From Muribaculaceae bacterium (lineage in GTDB: Bacteria; Bacteroidota; Bacteroidia; Bacteroidales; Muribaculaceae): a stretch of DNA of 40,756 nt. The translations under genes were made by a program, and so were the position numbers. Location: positions 1 to 40,756 of the forward strand of contig JAFOXR010000017.1 in NCBI GenBank assembly GCA_017391675.1, in the 5' to 3' direction. Position 1 is the stretch's first letter, and every line of letters begins with the position of its first letter. Shown one piece after another: positions 9,549 to 16,726 of the stretch. Below the pieces are notes generated by a model. That model saw nothing but the letters and a program-made list of their open reading frames with translations, ran no database searches and was not told the DNA's origin.

Positions 9549-9556
9549 TATCTTTG
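9549..9556 (+). promoter_or_regulatory. Bacteroidota -7 box before the DUF4199 gene
   Basis: TATCTTTG matches TAnnTTTG 29 bases before the ATG at 9586. No clear -33 TTTG at normal spacing. It may drive the genes from 9586 to 12982. Confidence 0.5.
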
Positions 9557-9585
9557 TGGGATAAAATCATTTATACACGAAGTTT

Positions 9586-10122
9586 ATGAATAACGAAAAA
9601 TCGGTATTTAAATGCGGGGCAGAGAACGGATTGATTTTCGGTCTTTACCTTTCAGCTATATTCTTCACATGCATTTACGGCAACAGCTCCTTCATGATAA
9701 GTTTCCTAGGACTAGTGATGTTCTTGGCTGTACCTCTTGTGATTTTCGCTTTCATGCGACGCTATCATGTGACCTATCCCGAGACATCAACATTCAGCAA
9801 CCTATGGACACTAGGCACTGCCACTTATCTGTTCGGTTCGCTTATATGCGGTATAGTAACCTACATATGGCTACAATACATCACTCCCGACTTCATCGTA
9901 AATCAAGCCAAGATGGCACTTGCCACCTACGAACAGATACCCGAGTTCAAGAACCACGAATTCACTAGCATGCTGCGCAAAGCCATAAGCGACAAGATGC
10001 TGCCATCTCCCATCATGATAGTGTTCCAGCTCATTTGGGCTACACTGACAGCAGGAGTTGTCACATCTTTGATACTGGCTCCTCTGGCAAGAATTGGAAA
10101 GAATAACAAGCAACAACAATAA
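9586..10122 (+). CDS. DUF4199 family membrane protein
   Basis: This 178-residue protein has four predicted membrane helices (about 14-30, 35-54, 77-99 and 143-166) with a polar segment between the third and fourth that contains the stretch PEFKNHEFTS. The length, helix pattern and position directly before a GT2 glycosyltransferase fit the DUF4199 family of Bacteroidota. The function of the family is unknown. The gene lies 20 bases before the glycosyltransferase and is probably the first gene of that operon. Its repeated pairing with a polyprenyl-phosphate glycosyltransferase suggests an accessory role in glycolipid handling, which is inference only. Confidence 0.8.
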   Translation: MNNEKSVFKCGAENGLIFGLYLSAIFFTCIYGNSSFMISFLGLVMFLAVPLVIFAFMRRYHVTYPETSTFSNLWTLGTATYLFGSLICGIVTYIWLQYITPDFIVNQAKMALATYEQIPEFKNHEFTSMLRKAISDKMLPSPIMIVFQLIWATLTAGVVTSLILAPLARIGKNNKQQQ

Positions 10123-10142
10123 TACAAAATACTTACACTAAA

Positions 10143-11090
10143 ATGGACATATCGGTTGTAGTTCCTTTATATAACGAAGCAGAATCATTACCCGAACTTT
10201 CAGCATGGATTGAAAGGGTGATGAAAGCCAATGATTTTTCTTACGAAATACTGTTCATCAATGACGGCAGTACCGACGAATCATGGGAAGTAATAAAAAA
10301 ACTGCAAGAAACGAATCCTTGCATCAAAGGCGTATGTTTCCGTCGCAATTACGGAAAGTCTCCAGCACTGAACACTGGTTTTCAGCGTGCTGAGGGCGAT
10401 GTTGTCATTACTATGGACGCCGACCTGCAAGACAGTCCCGACGAAATACCGGAACTATACCGCATGATCACACAAGAGGGATATGACCTCGTCAGCGGTT
10501 GGAAGAAGAAACGCTACGACCCGCTGTCTAAAACCATTCCTACAAAACTGTTCAACGCCACTGCCCGCGCTGTGAGCGGCATCTATCTGCACGACTTCAA
10601 CTGTGGTCTGAAAGCCTACCGCAAGAAAGTTGTCAAGCACATTGAAGTCTATGGCGACATGCACCGCTATATACCATTCCTAGCTAAAGCAGCAGGTTTC
10701 AAGAAAATAGGTGAAAAGGTGGTACAGCACCAAGCTAGAAAATACGGCGTTACAAAGTTCGGATTGAACCGTTTCGTTAACGGATATCTCGACCTTGCCA
10801 CTCTATGGTTCCAGACTAAGTTCGGTATAAAGCCTATGCATTTCTTCGGGTTGCTTGGCAGCATCATGTTCTTGCTAGGACTCATTGCCGTAATTACTGT
10901 GGGCGCAACCAAACTGTACAACATGTATGCAGGCAATCACTACACTCTAGTAACCGATTCTCCCTACTTCTATCTTTCGCTCACTGCTATGATTCTAGGC
11001 ACTCAGCTATTCCTTACAGGATTCGTTGGCGAGCTAATTGCCCGCAATGCACCCGAAAGAAACAGATATGAAATAGAAGAGGAAATCTAA
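10143..11090 (+). CDS. GT2 glycosyltransferase, polyprenyl-phosphate type (GtrB/ArnC/DPM1-like)
   Basis: The 315-residue protein carries the GT-A nucleotide-sugar fold: an N-terminal strand DISVVVPLYNEAESL, the acidic motif DADLQDSPDEI (about 92-102), and further conserved segments such as NCGLKAYRKKV. Two C-terminal membrane helices (about 233-257 and 276-300) anchor it. Enzymes of this type move a sugar from a nucleotide donor onto undecaprenyl (or dolichyl) phosphate on the cytoplasmic face, supplying glycans for later transfer outside. The sugar cannot be read from the sequence. It sits 20 bases after the DUF4199 gene and 13 bases before the nitroreductase. Confidence 0.9.
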   Translation: MDISVVVPLYNEAESLPELSAWIERVMKANDFSYEILFINDGSTDESWEVIKKLQETNPCIKGVCFRRNYGKSPALNTGFQRAEGDVVITMDADLQDSPDEIPELYRMITQEGYDLVSGWKKKRYDPLSKTIPTKLFNATARAVSGIYLHDFNCGLKAYRKKVVKHIEVYGDMHRYIPFLAKAAGFKKIGEKVVQHQARKYGVTKFGLNRFVNGYLDLATLWFQTKFGIKPMHFFGLLGSIMFLLGLIAVITVGATKLYNMYAGNHYTLVTDSPYFYLSLTAMILGTQLFLTGFVGELIARNAPERNRYEIEEEI

Positions 11091-11103
11091 CATTACCCGA
11101 ACA

Positions 11104-11628
11104 ATGGAAAAAGCATTCAATAAAATAGTATCCGACAGATATTCCTGCAGAAGCTATTCACAGGAACCTGTAACAAGAGAACAGATTCTTGCCGTGCTGG
11201 AATGCGCGCGTCTTGCACCATCGGCATGCAACAAGCAGCCTTGGAAATATGTTGTTATAGACGAGTCTCAGCTGCTGGAACAGGTTTATGCTGCATATGA
11301 CCGCCCTTGGATAAAGGAAGCGCCTGCAGCTATCATCGTTTTGGGAAACCGCAGCGAAGCATGGCACCGCAAGCACGACGGATATGATGCCACCGACATA
11401 GATGTTGCCATCACCACCGAGCATATTTGCCTTGCAGCGACATCAATGGGACTTGGCACATGCTGGGTATGCAATTTCAATCCTGAAACCGTGTGCAGTG
11501 CATTGAACATTCCCGACGAATGGGAGCCTCTGGTCATCATTCCCATAGGGAAGCCAGCCGAAGGCATTTCCATTCCTGAAAAGAAACGCAAAACCGTTGA
11601 AGAACTGATACAATGGGGAAAATTCTGA
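11104..11628 (+). CDS. Nitroreductase family FMN-dependent oxidoreductase
   Basis: This is a 174-residue single-domain member of the nitroreductase superfamily. Visible marks are the N-terminal FMN-binding stretch DRYSCRSYSQEPVTREQIL, the motif ARLAPSACNKQPWKY (about 36-50), and the C-terminal LGTCWVCNF and LVIIPIGKPAE segments. These enzymes are usually homodimeric flavoproteins that use NAD(P)H to reduce nitro compounds, quinones or flavins. The physiological substrate is unknown. Its 3' end overlaps the next gene by 16 bases, indicating cotranscription. Confidence 0.9.
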   Translation: MEKAFNKIVSDRYSCRSYSQEPVTREQILAVLECARLAPSACNKQPWKYVVIDESQLLEQVYAAYDRPWIKEAPAAIIVLGNRSEAWHRKHDGYDATDIDVAITTEHICLAATSMGLGTCWVCNFNPETVCSALNIPDEWEPLVIIPIGKPAEGISIPEKKRKTVEELIQWGKF

Positions 11629-12110
11629 GTCTGACATTATCAACCATTATAGCAATTGCCGCACTAAGCTCATGCGGTAGCAGTGAATGCTTTGACAATC
11701 AAAGCACTCTGCCTCTTGCCGGGTTCTACTCAATGCAGACCAGGACGGCTATCACAGTAGATTCATTGACTGTGTATGGAATAGGAGCTCCTGGCGACAG
11801 CATTCTCGTTGACAACGGAAAAGGAAACAGCCTCTACATGCCACTGCCATTATCGGGCAATTCCACTAGCTTCGTTTTCCATTACAACCAGAAGAGACTG
11901 AATTACATTGAGCTAAACGATACCATAGCTATGAGCTACGAGAGTTCTCCGCAATTTGTTTCAAATGAATGCGGCGTTATATACAAGTACAAGGTAAAGG
12001 AATTCTCCTACACAAAGCACTTGATTGATTCAGTAGCCATTCCCACTATGGAATTCAACAACAAGGATATCGAAACAATACAAATTTATTTCAGAACCGC
12101 CTCCGAATGA
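11613..12110 (+). CDS. Small predicted lipoprotein (DUF6452-like)
   Basis: The 165-residue product begins with a short hydrophobic signal (IIAIAALSSCG) whose Ser-Ser-Cys at about 19-21 fits a lipobox, so it is probably a lipoprotein. The remainder is a compact beta-rich domain with cysteines near 26 and 119. The gene order (this protein followed by a larger beta-rich exported protein) resembles the DUF6452/DUF6048 pair of Bacteroidales, a name recalled from memory. Its start codon lies inside the nitroreductase gene and its stop overlaps the next start in an ATGA, so the three are translationally linked. No function is known. Confidence 0.75.
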   Translation: MGKILSLTLSTIIAIAALSSCGSSECFDNQSTLPLAGFYSMQTRTAITVDSLTVYGIGAPGDSILVDNGKGNSLYMPLPLSGNSTSFVFHYNQKRLNYIELNDTIAMSYESSPQFVSNECGVIYKYKVKEFSYTKHLIDSVAIPTMEFNNKDIETIQIYFRTASE

Positions 12111-12982
12111 AGAAAAAACATATCATATTATTGATAGCACTGTTATTCTCCACTCATTGCATTGTAGCTCAGAAACGACGCGCCAATCCAGTGAAGGAGA
12201 ACTTCAACACCATTCTTCAAGCCGACATAAAGAACCAGAAGAAGCCTCCTTTCACCAGAAAAGTGCCAGGGCTTAAAGCCGACACTATAATCCGCGACAC
12301 CCTGTTTATCGCTGTAGACACCACAAAACGCCACATCGAGTACCCTACAGTAAACGGCATTACCATAGGAGCCAATGTTTGGGATCCTATAATGAGACTT
12401 ACGGGACAAAAGTATGGCGGCATAGGTTTCTCGGCCGAGGTCAGCTTGTGGAACCGCATCTTCCCTTATCTGGAACTGGGATTCGGCAGTGCTGACAACA
12501 CTCCAGAAGAAATGAATTTCACCTACAAGGGAAAAGCATCGCTTTACGGAAAACTGGGCGCAAAATACAACTTCCGTTTCAACTATGAGCCCGACAATCA
12601 GATATTGGCAGGAGTGAACCTCGGTTACTCCAACTTCAAATATGACATCACCAATGTTTCCCTTAATTCGGGATATTGGGGTGAAAGCGAGACAATTTCA
12701 ATACTCGATCAGAAATCACACGCATTGTGGGCTGAACTTCTATTCTCGCTAAGAGTGAAAATTGCCGGCAATGTGTCAATGGGCTGGTCGTTCATCTACC
12801 ACTTCCTGCTTACCGAAAAGAAACTGCCCGATTCATCACCTTGGTACATACCAGGATTCGGAACACGCAACAACAAAGTAACCGGCAATTTCTCGGTATT
12901 CTACACGATTCCAGTCAAAAGCAAGCTGAAATCAAAAGAAACGCCTAAAGACGCCTACACTGGCGAACCTTTGACCGACTGA
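12107..12982 (+). CDS. Predicted outer-membrane or periplasmic protein (DUF6048-like)
   Basis: This 291-residue protein has a signal peptide (MKKKHIILLIALLFSTHCIVAQ, cleavage expected after about residue 21). The body alternates polar and hydrophobic residues in repeated beta strands (for example IGFSAEVSLWNR, YLELGFGSAD, ILAGVNLGYSNF, NFSVFYTIPV), as in small outer-membrane barrels. I recognise it only as similar to the Bacteroidales family DUF6048. It overlaps the preceding lipoprotein gene by four bases and is the last gene of the operon. The pairing suggests that the two products act together in the envelope, but this is inference. Confidence 0.75.
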   Translation: MKKKHIILLIALLFSTHCIVAQKRRANPVKENFNTILQADIKNQKKPPFTRKVPGLKADTIIRDTLFIAVDTTKRHIEYPTVNGITIGANVWDPIMRLTGQKYGGIGFSAEVSLWNRIFPYLELGFGSADNTPEEMNFTYKGKASLYGKLGAKYNFRFNYEPDNQILAGVNLGYSNFKYDITNVSLNSGYWGESETISILDQKSHALWAELLFSLRVKIAGNVSMGWSFIYHFLLTEKKLPDSSPWYIPGFGTRNNKVTGNFSVFYTIPVKSKLKSKETPKDAYTGEPLTD

Positions 12983-13049
12983 ATTTATAATTTGCTGGTC
13001 ATAAACCGCATTTAATCACAATTTGCTAGTTTAATAGCACGATTTTGTT

Positions 13050-13057
13050 TAAATTTG
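13050..13057 (+). promoter_or_regulatory. Bacteroidota -7 box before the NfnA-like gene
   Basis: TAAATTTG matches TAnnTTTG 38 bases before the ATG at 13096. A TTTG at 13022-13025 is farther upstream than the usual 19-21 base spacing. Confidence 0.5.
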
Positions 13058-13095
13058 CAAAAATTTAATCCAGAAAATAATTATATCATTATATT

Positions 13096-13878
13096 ATGAA
13101 CAAAATAGTGAGCAAATCGCATTTCTCTGAAAATGTAGTAAAGTTCGTAGTAGAAGCTCCTCTTATCGCAAAAGCCCGAAAAGCAGGACACTTTGTGATT
13201 GTACGCTGCGGAGAACATGGTGAACGCATTCCGCTAACCATTTCCGACTCCGATGTAGAACGCGGCACTATTACACTTGTAATACAAGCCGTAGGTGAAT
13301 CAACCCGTAAGATATGCGCTCTTAACGAGGGCGACTATCTCACCGATGTAGTAGGTCCGCTTGGACAAGCTACCCACATTGAAAACTTCGGTACAGTAGT
13401 GTGCTGCGGTGGTGGTGTAGGAGTTGCTCCTCTACTTCCTATCGTTGTAGCATTGAAGGCTGCCGGTAACCGCGTAGTAAGCGTTCTTGCAGGCCGTACA
13501 AAAGATCTTATCATTCTTGAAGATGAGATACGCCGTCACAGCGACGAAGTGATAATCATGACCGACGACGGTTCTTACGGAAAGAAAGGTCTTGTTACTG
13601 CAGGTGTTGAAGAAGTGATACAACGCGAAAAAGTCGACAAGGTAGTGACCATCGGTCCTGCTATAATGATGAAGTTCGTTGCACTGCTCACCAAGAAATA
13701 TGAAGTGCCTACCGAATGTTCACTTAACACTATCATGGTAGATGGCACTGGCATGTGCGGAGCTTGCCGCATCACCGTAGACGGAAAGACCAAGTTCGTT
13801 TGCGTAGACGGACCTGAGTTCGACGCTCACAAAGTGGATTTTGACGAAATGCTTATGCGTCTGAAATCTTATAATTAA
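13096..13878 (+). CDS. FAD/NAD-binding ferredoxin reductase-like subunit (NfnA / sulfide dehydrogenase small subunit type)
   Basis: The 260-residue product has an N-terminal FAD-binding barrel (GHFVIVRCGEHGERIPLTISD, about 27-47) and a nucleotide-binding domain (VVCCGGGVGVAPLLPIV, about 101-117). A C-terminal cysteine cluster (TECSLNTIM, MCGACR and FVCVDGPEFD, about 211-242) fits a [2Fe-2S] site. This is the plan of NfnA and of the small subunit of sulfide dehydrogenase and dihydroorotate dehydrogenase electron-transfer proteins. The next gene, 21 bases on, encodes its usual partner. Together they probably form an NADH-dependent ferredoxin:NADP oxidoreductase that balances NADPH and reduced ferredoxin. 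A glutamate synthase or sulfide role cannot be excluded. Confidence 0.88.
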   Translation: MNKIVSKSHFSENVVKFVVEAPLIAKARKAGHFVIVRCGEHGERIPLTISDSDVERGTITLVIQAVGESTRKICALNEGDYLTDVVGPLGQATHIENFGTVVCCGGGVGVAPLLPIVVALKAAGNRVVSVLAGRTKDLIILEDEIRRHSDEVIIMTDDGSYGKKGLVTAGVEEVIQREKVDKVVTIGPAIMMKFVALLTKKYEVPTECSLNTIMVDGTGMCGACRITVDGKTKFVCVDGPEFDAHKVDFDEMLMRLKSYN

Positions 13879-13899
13879 ACCCAAACGGCACAAAAAAAA

Positions 13900-15366
13900 A
13901 TGGAAAACAACGATATACTGGCTCAATCACGCAACGAAGAATGGCGTGAGGCATTGCGTAAATCAAAGAACGCAAAAGAACGCACATCTATCGAGAGAGT
14001 AAAAATGCCCGAACTTGATCCTTCTTACCGCATCACTTGCAAAGAAGAAGTGAACCAGGGCATCACAGAGGAAATGGCACTTGTAGAAGCTTCACGCTGC
14101 CTAGACTGCCCTAATCCTCAATGCGTAACCGGCTGTCCTGTTAATATCAACATTCCTGGTTTCATCAAGAATGTTGAACGCGGAGAATTCAATGAGGCTC
14201 TGAAAGTAATCAAAGAAACCAGTGCACTGCCTGCTGTGTGCGGCCGCGTATGTCCACAGGAAAAGCAATGCGAAAGCAAGTGCATGTACCACAAGATGGG
14301 CAAGCAACCGGTTGCTATCGGTTACCTGGAACGCTTCGTTGCCGACTATGGCCGCACCCATGCCGACGGCACAAAGCCTGCCAAACCAGTTTCCAACGGT
14401 ATCAAAGTTGCAGTAGTGGGTAGCGGTCCTGCAGGACTTTCTTTTGCAGGCGACATGGTAAAGAGAGGCTACGATGTAACTGTATTTGAAGCATTGCACG
14501 AGATAGGTGGCGTATTGAAGTATGGTATTCCTGAATTCCGTCTTCCAAACGCTATCGTTGAAACCGAAATCGACGGTCTTCGCGATCTTGGCGTAAAGTT
14601 CATCAAGGACTGCATCATAGGCAAGACTATCACATACGACGACCTTCACGAAGAAGGCTTCAAGGGCATATTTGTAGCATCGGGAGCAGGACTTCCTCGT
14701 TTCATGGGTATACCAGGCGAAAACCTTAACGGCATCATGTCAAGTAATGAGTACTTGACCCGCATCAACCTTATGGGTGCAGGCTGCAAAGACTGCGACA
14801 CTCCTGTATTGAAAGGCGAAAATGTAGCAATTATCGGTGGTGGAAACACTGCAATGGACTCTGTTCGCACAGCAATGCGTTCGGGCGCTAAGCGTGCTAT
14901 GCTTATCTATCGCCGCGGTGAAGACGAAATGCCTGCTCGTGCCGAAGAAATCAAGCATGCCAAGGAAGAAGGCGTTGAATTCATGACACTGCATAATCCA
15001 GTTGAATACATCGGCGACGAAAAAGGCCGCGTAAAAGCTATGCGCGTTCAGAAAATGGAACTTGGCGAACCCGATGCCTCTGGCCGCCGTTCTCCTGTAC
15101 CGGTTGAAGGTGCTATTGAAGAAATTCCGGTAGAACTGGTTATCGTGAGCGTAGGCGTTTCTCCTAACCCTCTTGTTCCTCGTTCTATCGAAGGACTTGA
15201 AGTGAGCAAGCGCAATACTATCGTCGTTGACGAAGATACAATGAAGTCTTCTCTTGACGATTTGTACGCAGGTGGCGATATCGTGCGCGGAGGTGCTACC
15301 GTAATTCTAGCAATGGGTGACGGACGCCGTGCTGCTGCCAACATGCATGAGGCTCTAAGCAAATAA
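13900..15366 (+). CDS. gltA: GltA/NfnB-like NADPH flavoprotein oxidoreductase (annotated as NADPH-dependent glutamate synthase)
   Basis: The 488-residue protein matches the glutamate synthase small-subunit/NfnB family. It has an N-terminal ferredoxin-like domain with two cysteine clusters (CLDCPNPQCVTGCP about 67-80, and CGRVCPQEKQCESKC about 114-128) for [4Fe-4S] clusters. An FAD site follows (VAVVGSGPAGLSFAG about 170-184), then an NADPH site (VAIIGGGNTAMDSV about 308-321), and a C-terminal FAD contact (DDLYAGGDIVRGGATV). Without a large GltB subunit nearby and with an NfnA-like partner directly upstream, an NfnAB role in electron bifurcation is more likely than ammonia assimilation. A terminator hairpin follows at 15407-15435. 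Confidence 0.9.
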   Translation: MENNDILAQSRNEEWREALRKSKNAKERTSIERVKMPELDPSYRITCKEEVNQGITEEMALVEASRCLDCPNPQCVTGCPVNINIPGFIKNVERGEFNEALKVIKETSALPAVCGRVCPQEKQCESKCMYHKMGKQPVAIGYLERFVADYGRTHADGTKPAKPVSNGIKVAVVGSGPAGLSFAGDMVKRGYDVTVFEALHEIGGVLKYGIPEFRLPNAIVETEIDGLRDLGVKFIKDCIIGKTITYDDLHEEGFKGIFVASGAGLPRFMGIPGENLNGIMSSNEYLTRINLMGAGCKDCDTPVLKGENVAIIGGGNTAMDSVRTAMRSGAKRAMLIYRRGEDEMPARAEEIKHAKEEGVEFMTLHNPVEYIGDEKGRVKAMRVQKMELGEPDASGRRSPVPVEGAIEEIPVELVIVSVGVSPNPLVPRSIEGLEVSKRNTIVVDEDTMKSSLDDLYAGGDIVRGGATVILAMGDGRRAAANMHEALSK

Positions 15367-15406
15367 AAAAAGTATCGTTATATCACATTGAGATACAATA
15401 CATTAT

Positions 15407-15435
15407 AAATGCCCGACTAAAATCGGGCATTTTTT
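15407..15435 (+). terminator. Intrinsic terminator of the NfnAB-like operon
   Basis: Stem AAATGCCCGA pairs with TCGGGCATTT across a short loop and runs into a T tract. It lies 41 bases after the stop of the 13900 gene. Confidence 0.9.
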
Positions 15436-15447
15436 CATGCAAAAATG

Positions 15448-15478
15448 TTTGGAGATTATGAAAAAATGCGTACCTTTG
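15448..15478 (+). promoter_or_regulatory. Consensus Bacteroidota promoter for SRP RNA and tRNA-Thr
   Basis: TTTG at 15448-15451 and TACCTTTG at 15471-15478 are separated by exactly 19 bases, matching the full consensus. The predicted start falls at or just before the SRP RNA. Confidence 0.85.
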
Positions 15479-15483
15479 CAGTC

Positions 15484-15580
15484 GGGTAAGTCCTATACGG
15501 CCAGCTCCTTGTCAACTCCCCCAGGTCTTGACCGAAGCAAGGGCAGCAGGTTGTAGCGGCGCGATGTAGTAAGCTTGCCC
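15484..15580 (+). ncRNA. ffs: Signal recognition particle RNA (small bacterial type, 4.5S)
   Basis: The RNA folds into the elongated SRP hairpin. The 5' end GGGTAAG pairs with the 3' end CTTGCCC. The apical part contains CAGGTCTTGACCGAAGCAAGG followed by GCAGCAGG, close to the conserved helix 8 that binds the Ffh protein. At about 97 bases it matches the small SRP RNA lacking an Alu domain. A consensus promoter precedes it and the threonine tRNA begins five bases later, so both are probably made as one transcript. The ends are taken from the pairing and could be off by a few bases. Confidence 0.88.
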
Positions 15581-15585
15581 TTTTC

Positions 15586-15659
15586 GCCTCTTTAGCTCAG
15601 TTGGCCAGAGCACGTGATTTGTAATCTCGGGGTCGTTGGTTCGAATCCGACAAGAGGCT
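15586..15659 (+). tRNA. tRNA-Thr (anticodon TGT)
   Basis: A cloverleaf can be drawn completely: acceptor GCCTCTT/AAGAGGC, D stem GCTC/GAGC, anticodon loop TTTGTAA with anticodon TGT (reads ACA), and T arm GTTGG-TTCGAAT-CCGAC. CCA is not encoded. The anticodon stem CGTGA/TCTCG contains a T-T mismatch at its middle pair (positions 29 and 41), which is unusual. Confidence 0.95.
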
Positions 15660-15660
15660 C

Positions 15661-15692
15661 AAAAGGAATCAGCAATAGTTGATTCCTTTTTT
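15661..15692 (+). terminator. Intrinsic terminator of the SRP RNA-tRNA unit
   Basis: AAAAGGAATCA (15661-15671) pairs with TGATTCCTTTT (15680-15690), followed by more T. It starts two bases after the tRNA. Confidence 0.88.
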
Positions 15693-15718
15693 ATTAATAA
15701 TACAACCGGTTCAAGAAC

Positions 15719-16726
15719 ATGACTATACTATCCACTCTGCAAAAGCACAGCAACGGCATATACATATTACTCGCGTCGCTTCTGACAACACTATTACTGG
15801 CAGACTACATTCCTAATGTAGACACATTCGTAACACCTCCTATAGCCCTGTTTCTAGGACTTGCATTCGCTTTGCTTTGCGGCAAGGCCTATCCTTCGTT
15901 CAACAAGAAGGCTTCTAAAAAGCTGTTGCAGTATTCGGTCATAGGTTTAGGATTCGGCATGAATCTTCAGGCATCGCTTGCATCGGGCAAGGAAGGCATG
16001 GCTTTCACCATAATATCAGTAGCAGGTACCATGCTCATCGGGTGGTTAATTGGCCGCAAACTACTCAAAGTAAACAGCAACACCTCATATCTTATAAGTT
16101 CGGGAACGGCGATATGCGGTGGTAGTGCAATCGCAGCAGTAGGACCGGTAATTAAGGCCAAAGACACCGAAATGTCGGTTGCACTTGGCACCATATTCAT
16201 TCTCAATGCTATCGCCCTATTCATATTCCCTATCATCGGGCACTGGCTAGGAATGAGCCAGGAGCAATTCGGATTATGGGCTGCAATAGCTATCCACGAC
16301 ACCAGTTCGGTTGTTGGAGCAGGAGCTGCCTACGGTGAAGAAGCCCTTAAGATAGCAACAACCGTAAAACTCACCCGGGCGCTATGGATAATTCCGCTTG
16401 CGCTAGCTACATCATTCATTTTCAGAACCAAAGGGCAAAAGATATCAATTCCCTGGTTTATCCTTTGGTTTGTGGTTGCAATGGTGATAAACACCTATGT
16501 ACTCAGCATGAGCGAAACAGGCATAGCCATAGGAAATGCTGTCAACGACTTGGCACGCAAGTCACTCACATTGACACTTTTCTTCATCGGAGCATCGCTA
16601 TCAACCGACACTCTCAAGACAGTAGGCATAAAACCGCTTATTCAGGGCATACTGCTTTGGCTAGTCATCAGCCTATCCACTCTAGCCTACATTTTCAGCC
16701 ATTTATTAAGTTCTTCGGGAGAATAG
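15719..16726 (+). CDS. yeiH: YeiH-type putative sulfate exporter (UPF0324)
   Basis: This is a 335-residue membrane protein with about nine to ten hydrophobic helices. The family-typical stretches are LQYSVIGLGFGMNLQAS (about 70-86), SSGTAICGGSAIAAVGP (about 126-142) and AIHDTSSVVGAGAAYG (about 192-207). YeiH proteins are annotated as putative sulfate exporters, but the substrate has rarely been shown. The gene starts just after the tRNA-Thr terminator with a leader of under 30 bases. Its 3' end overlaps the convergent metH gene by 40 bases, so the two 3' coding ends share DNA and no terminator lies between them. Confidence 0.88.
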   Translation: MTILSTLQKHSNGIYILLASLLTTLLLADYIPNVDTFVTPPIALFLGLAFALLCGKAYPSFNKKASKKLLQYSVIGLGFGMNLQASLASGKEGMAFTIISVAGTMLIGWLIGRKLLKVNSNTSYLISSGTAICGGSAIAAVGPVIKAKDTEMSVALGTIFILNAIALFIFPIIGHWLGMSQEQFGLWAAIAIHDTSSVVGAGAAYGEEALKIATTVKLTRALWIIPLALATSFIFRTKGQKISIPWFILWFVVAMVINTYVLSMSETGIAIGNAVNDLARKSLTLTLFFIGASLSTDTLKTVGIKPLIQGILLWLVISLSTLAYIFSHLLSSSGE

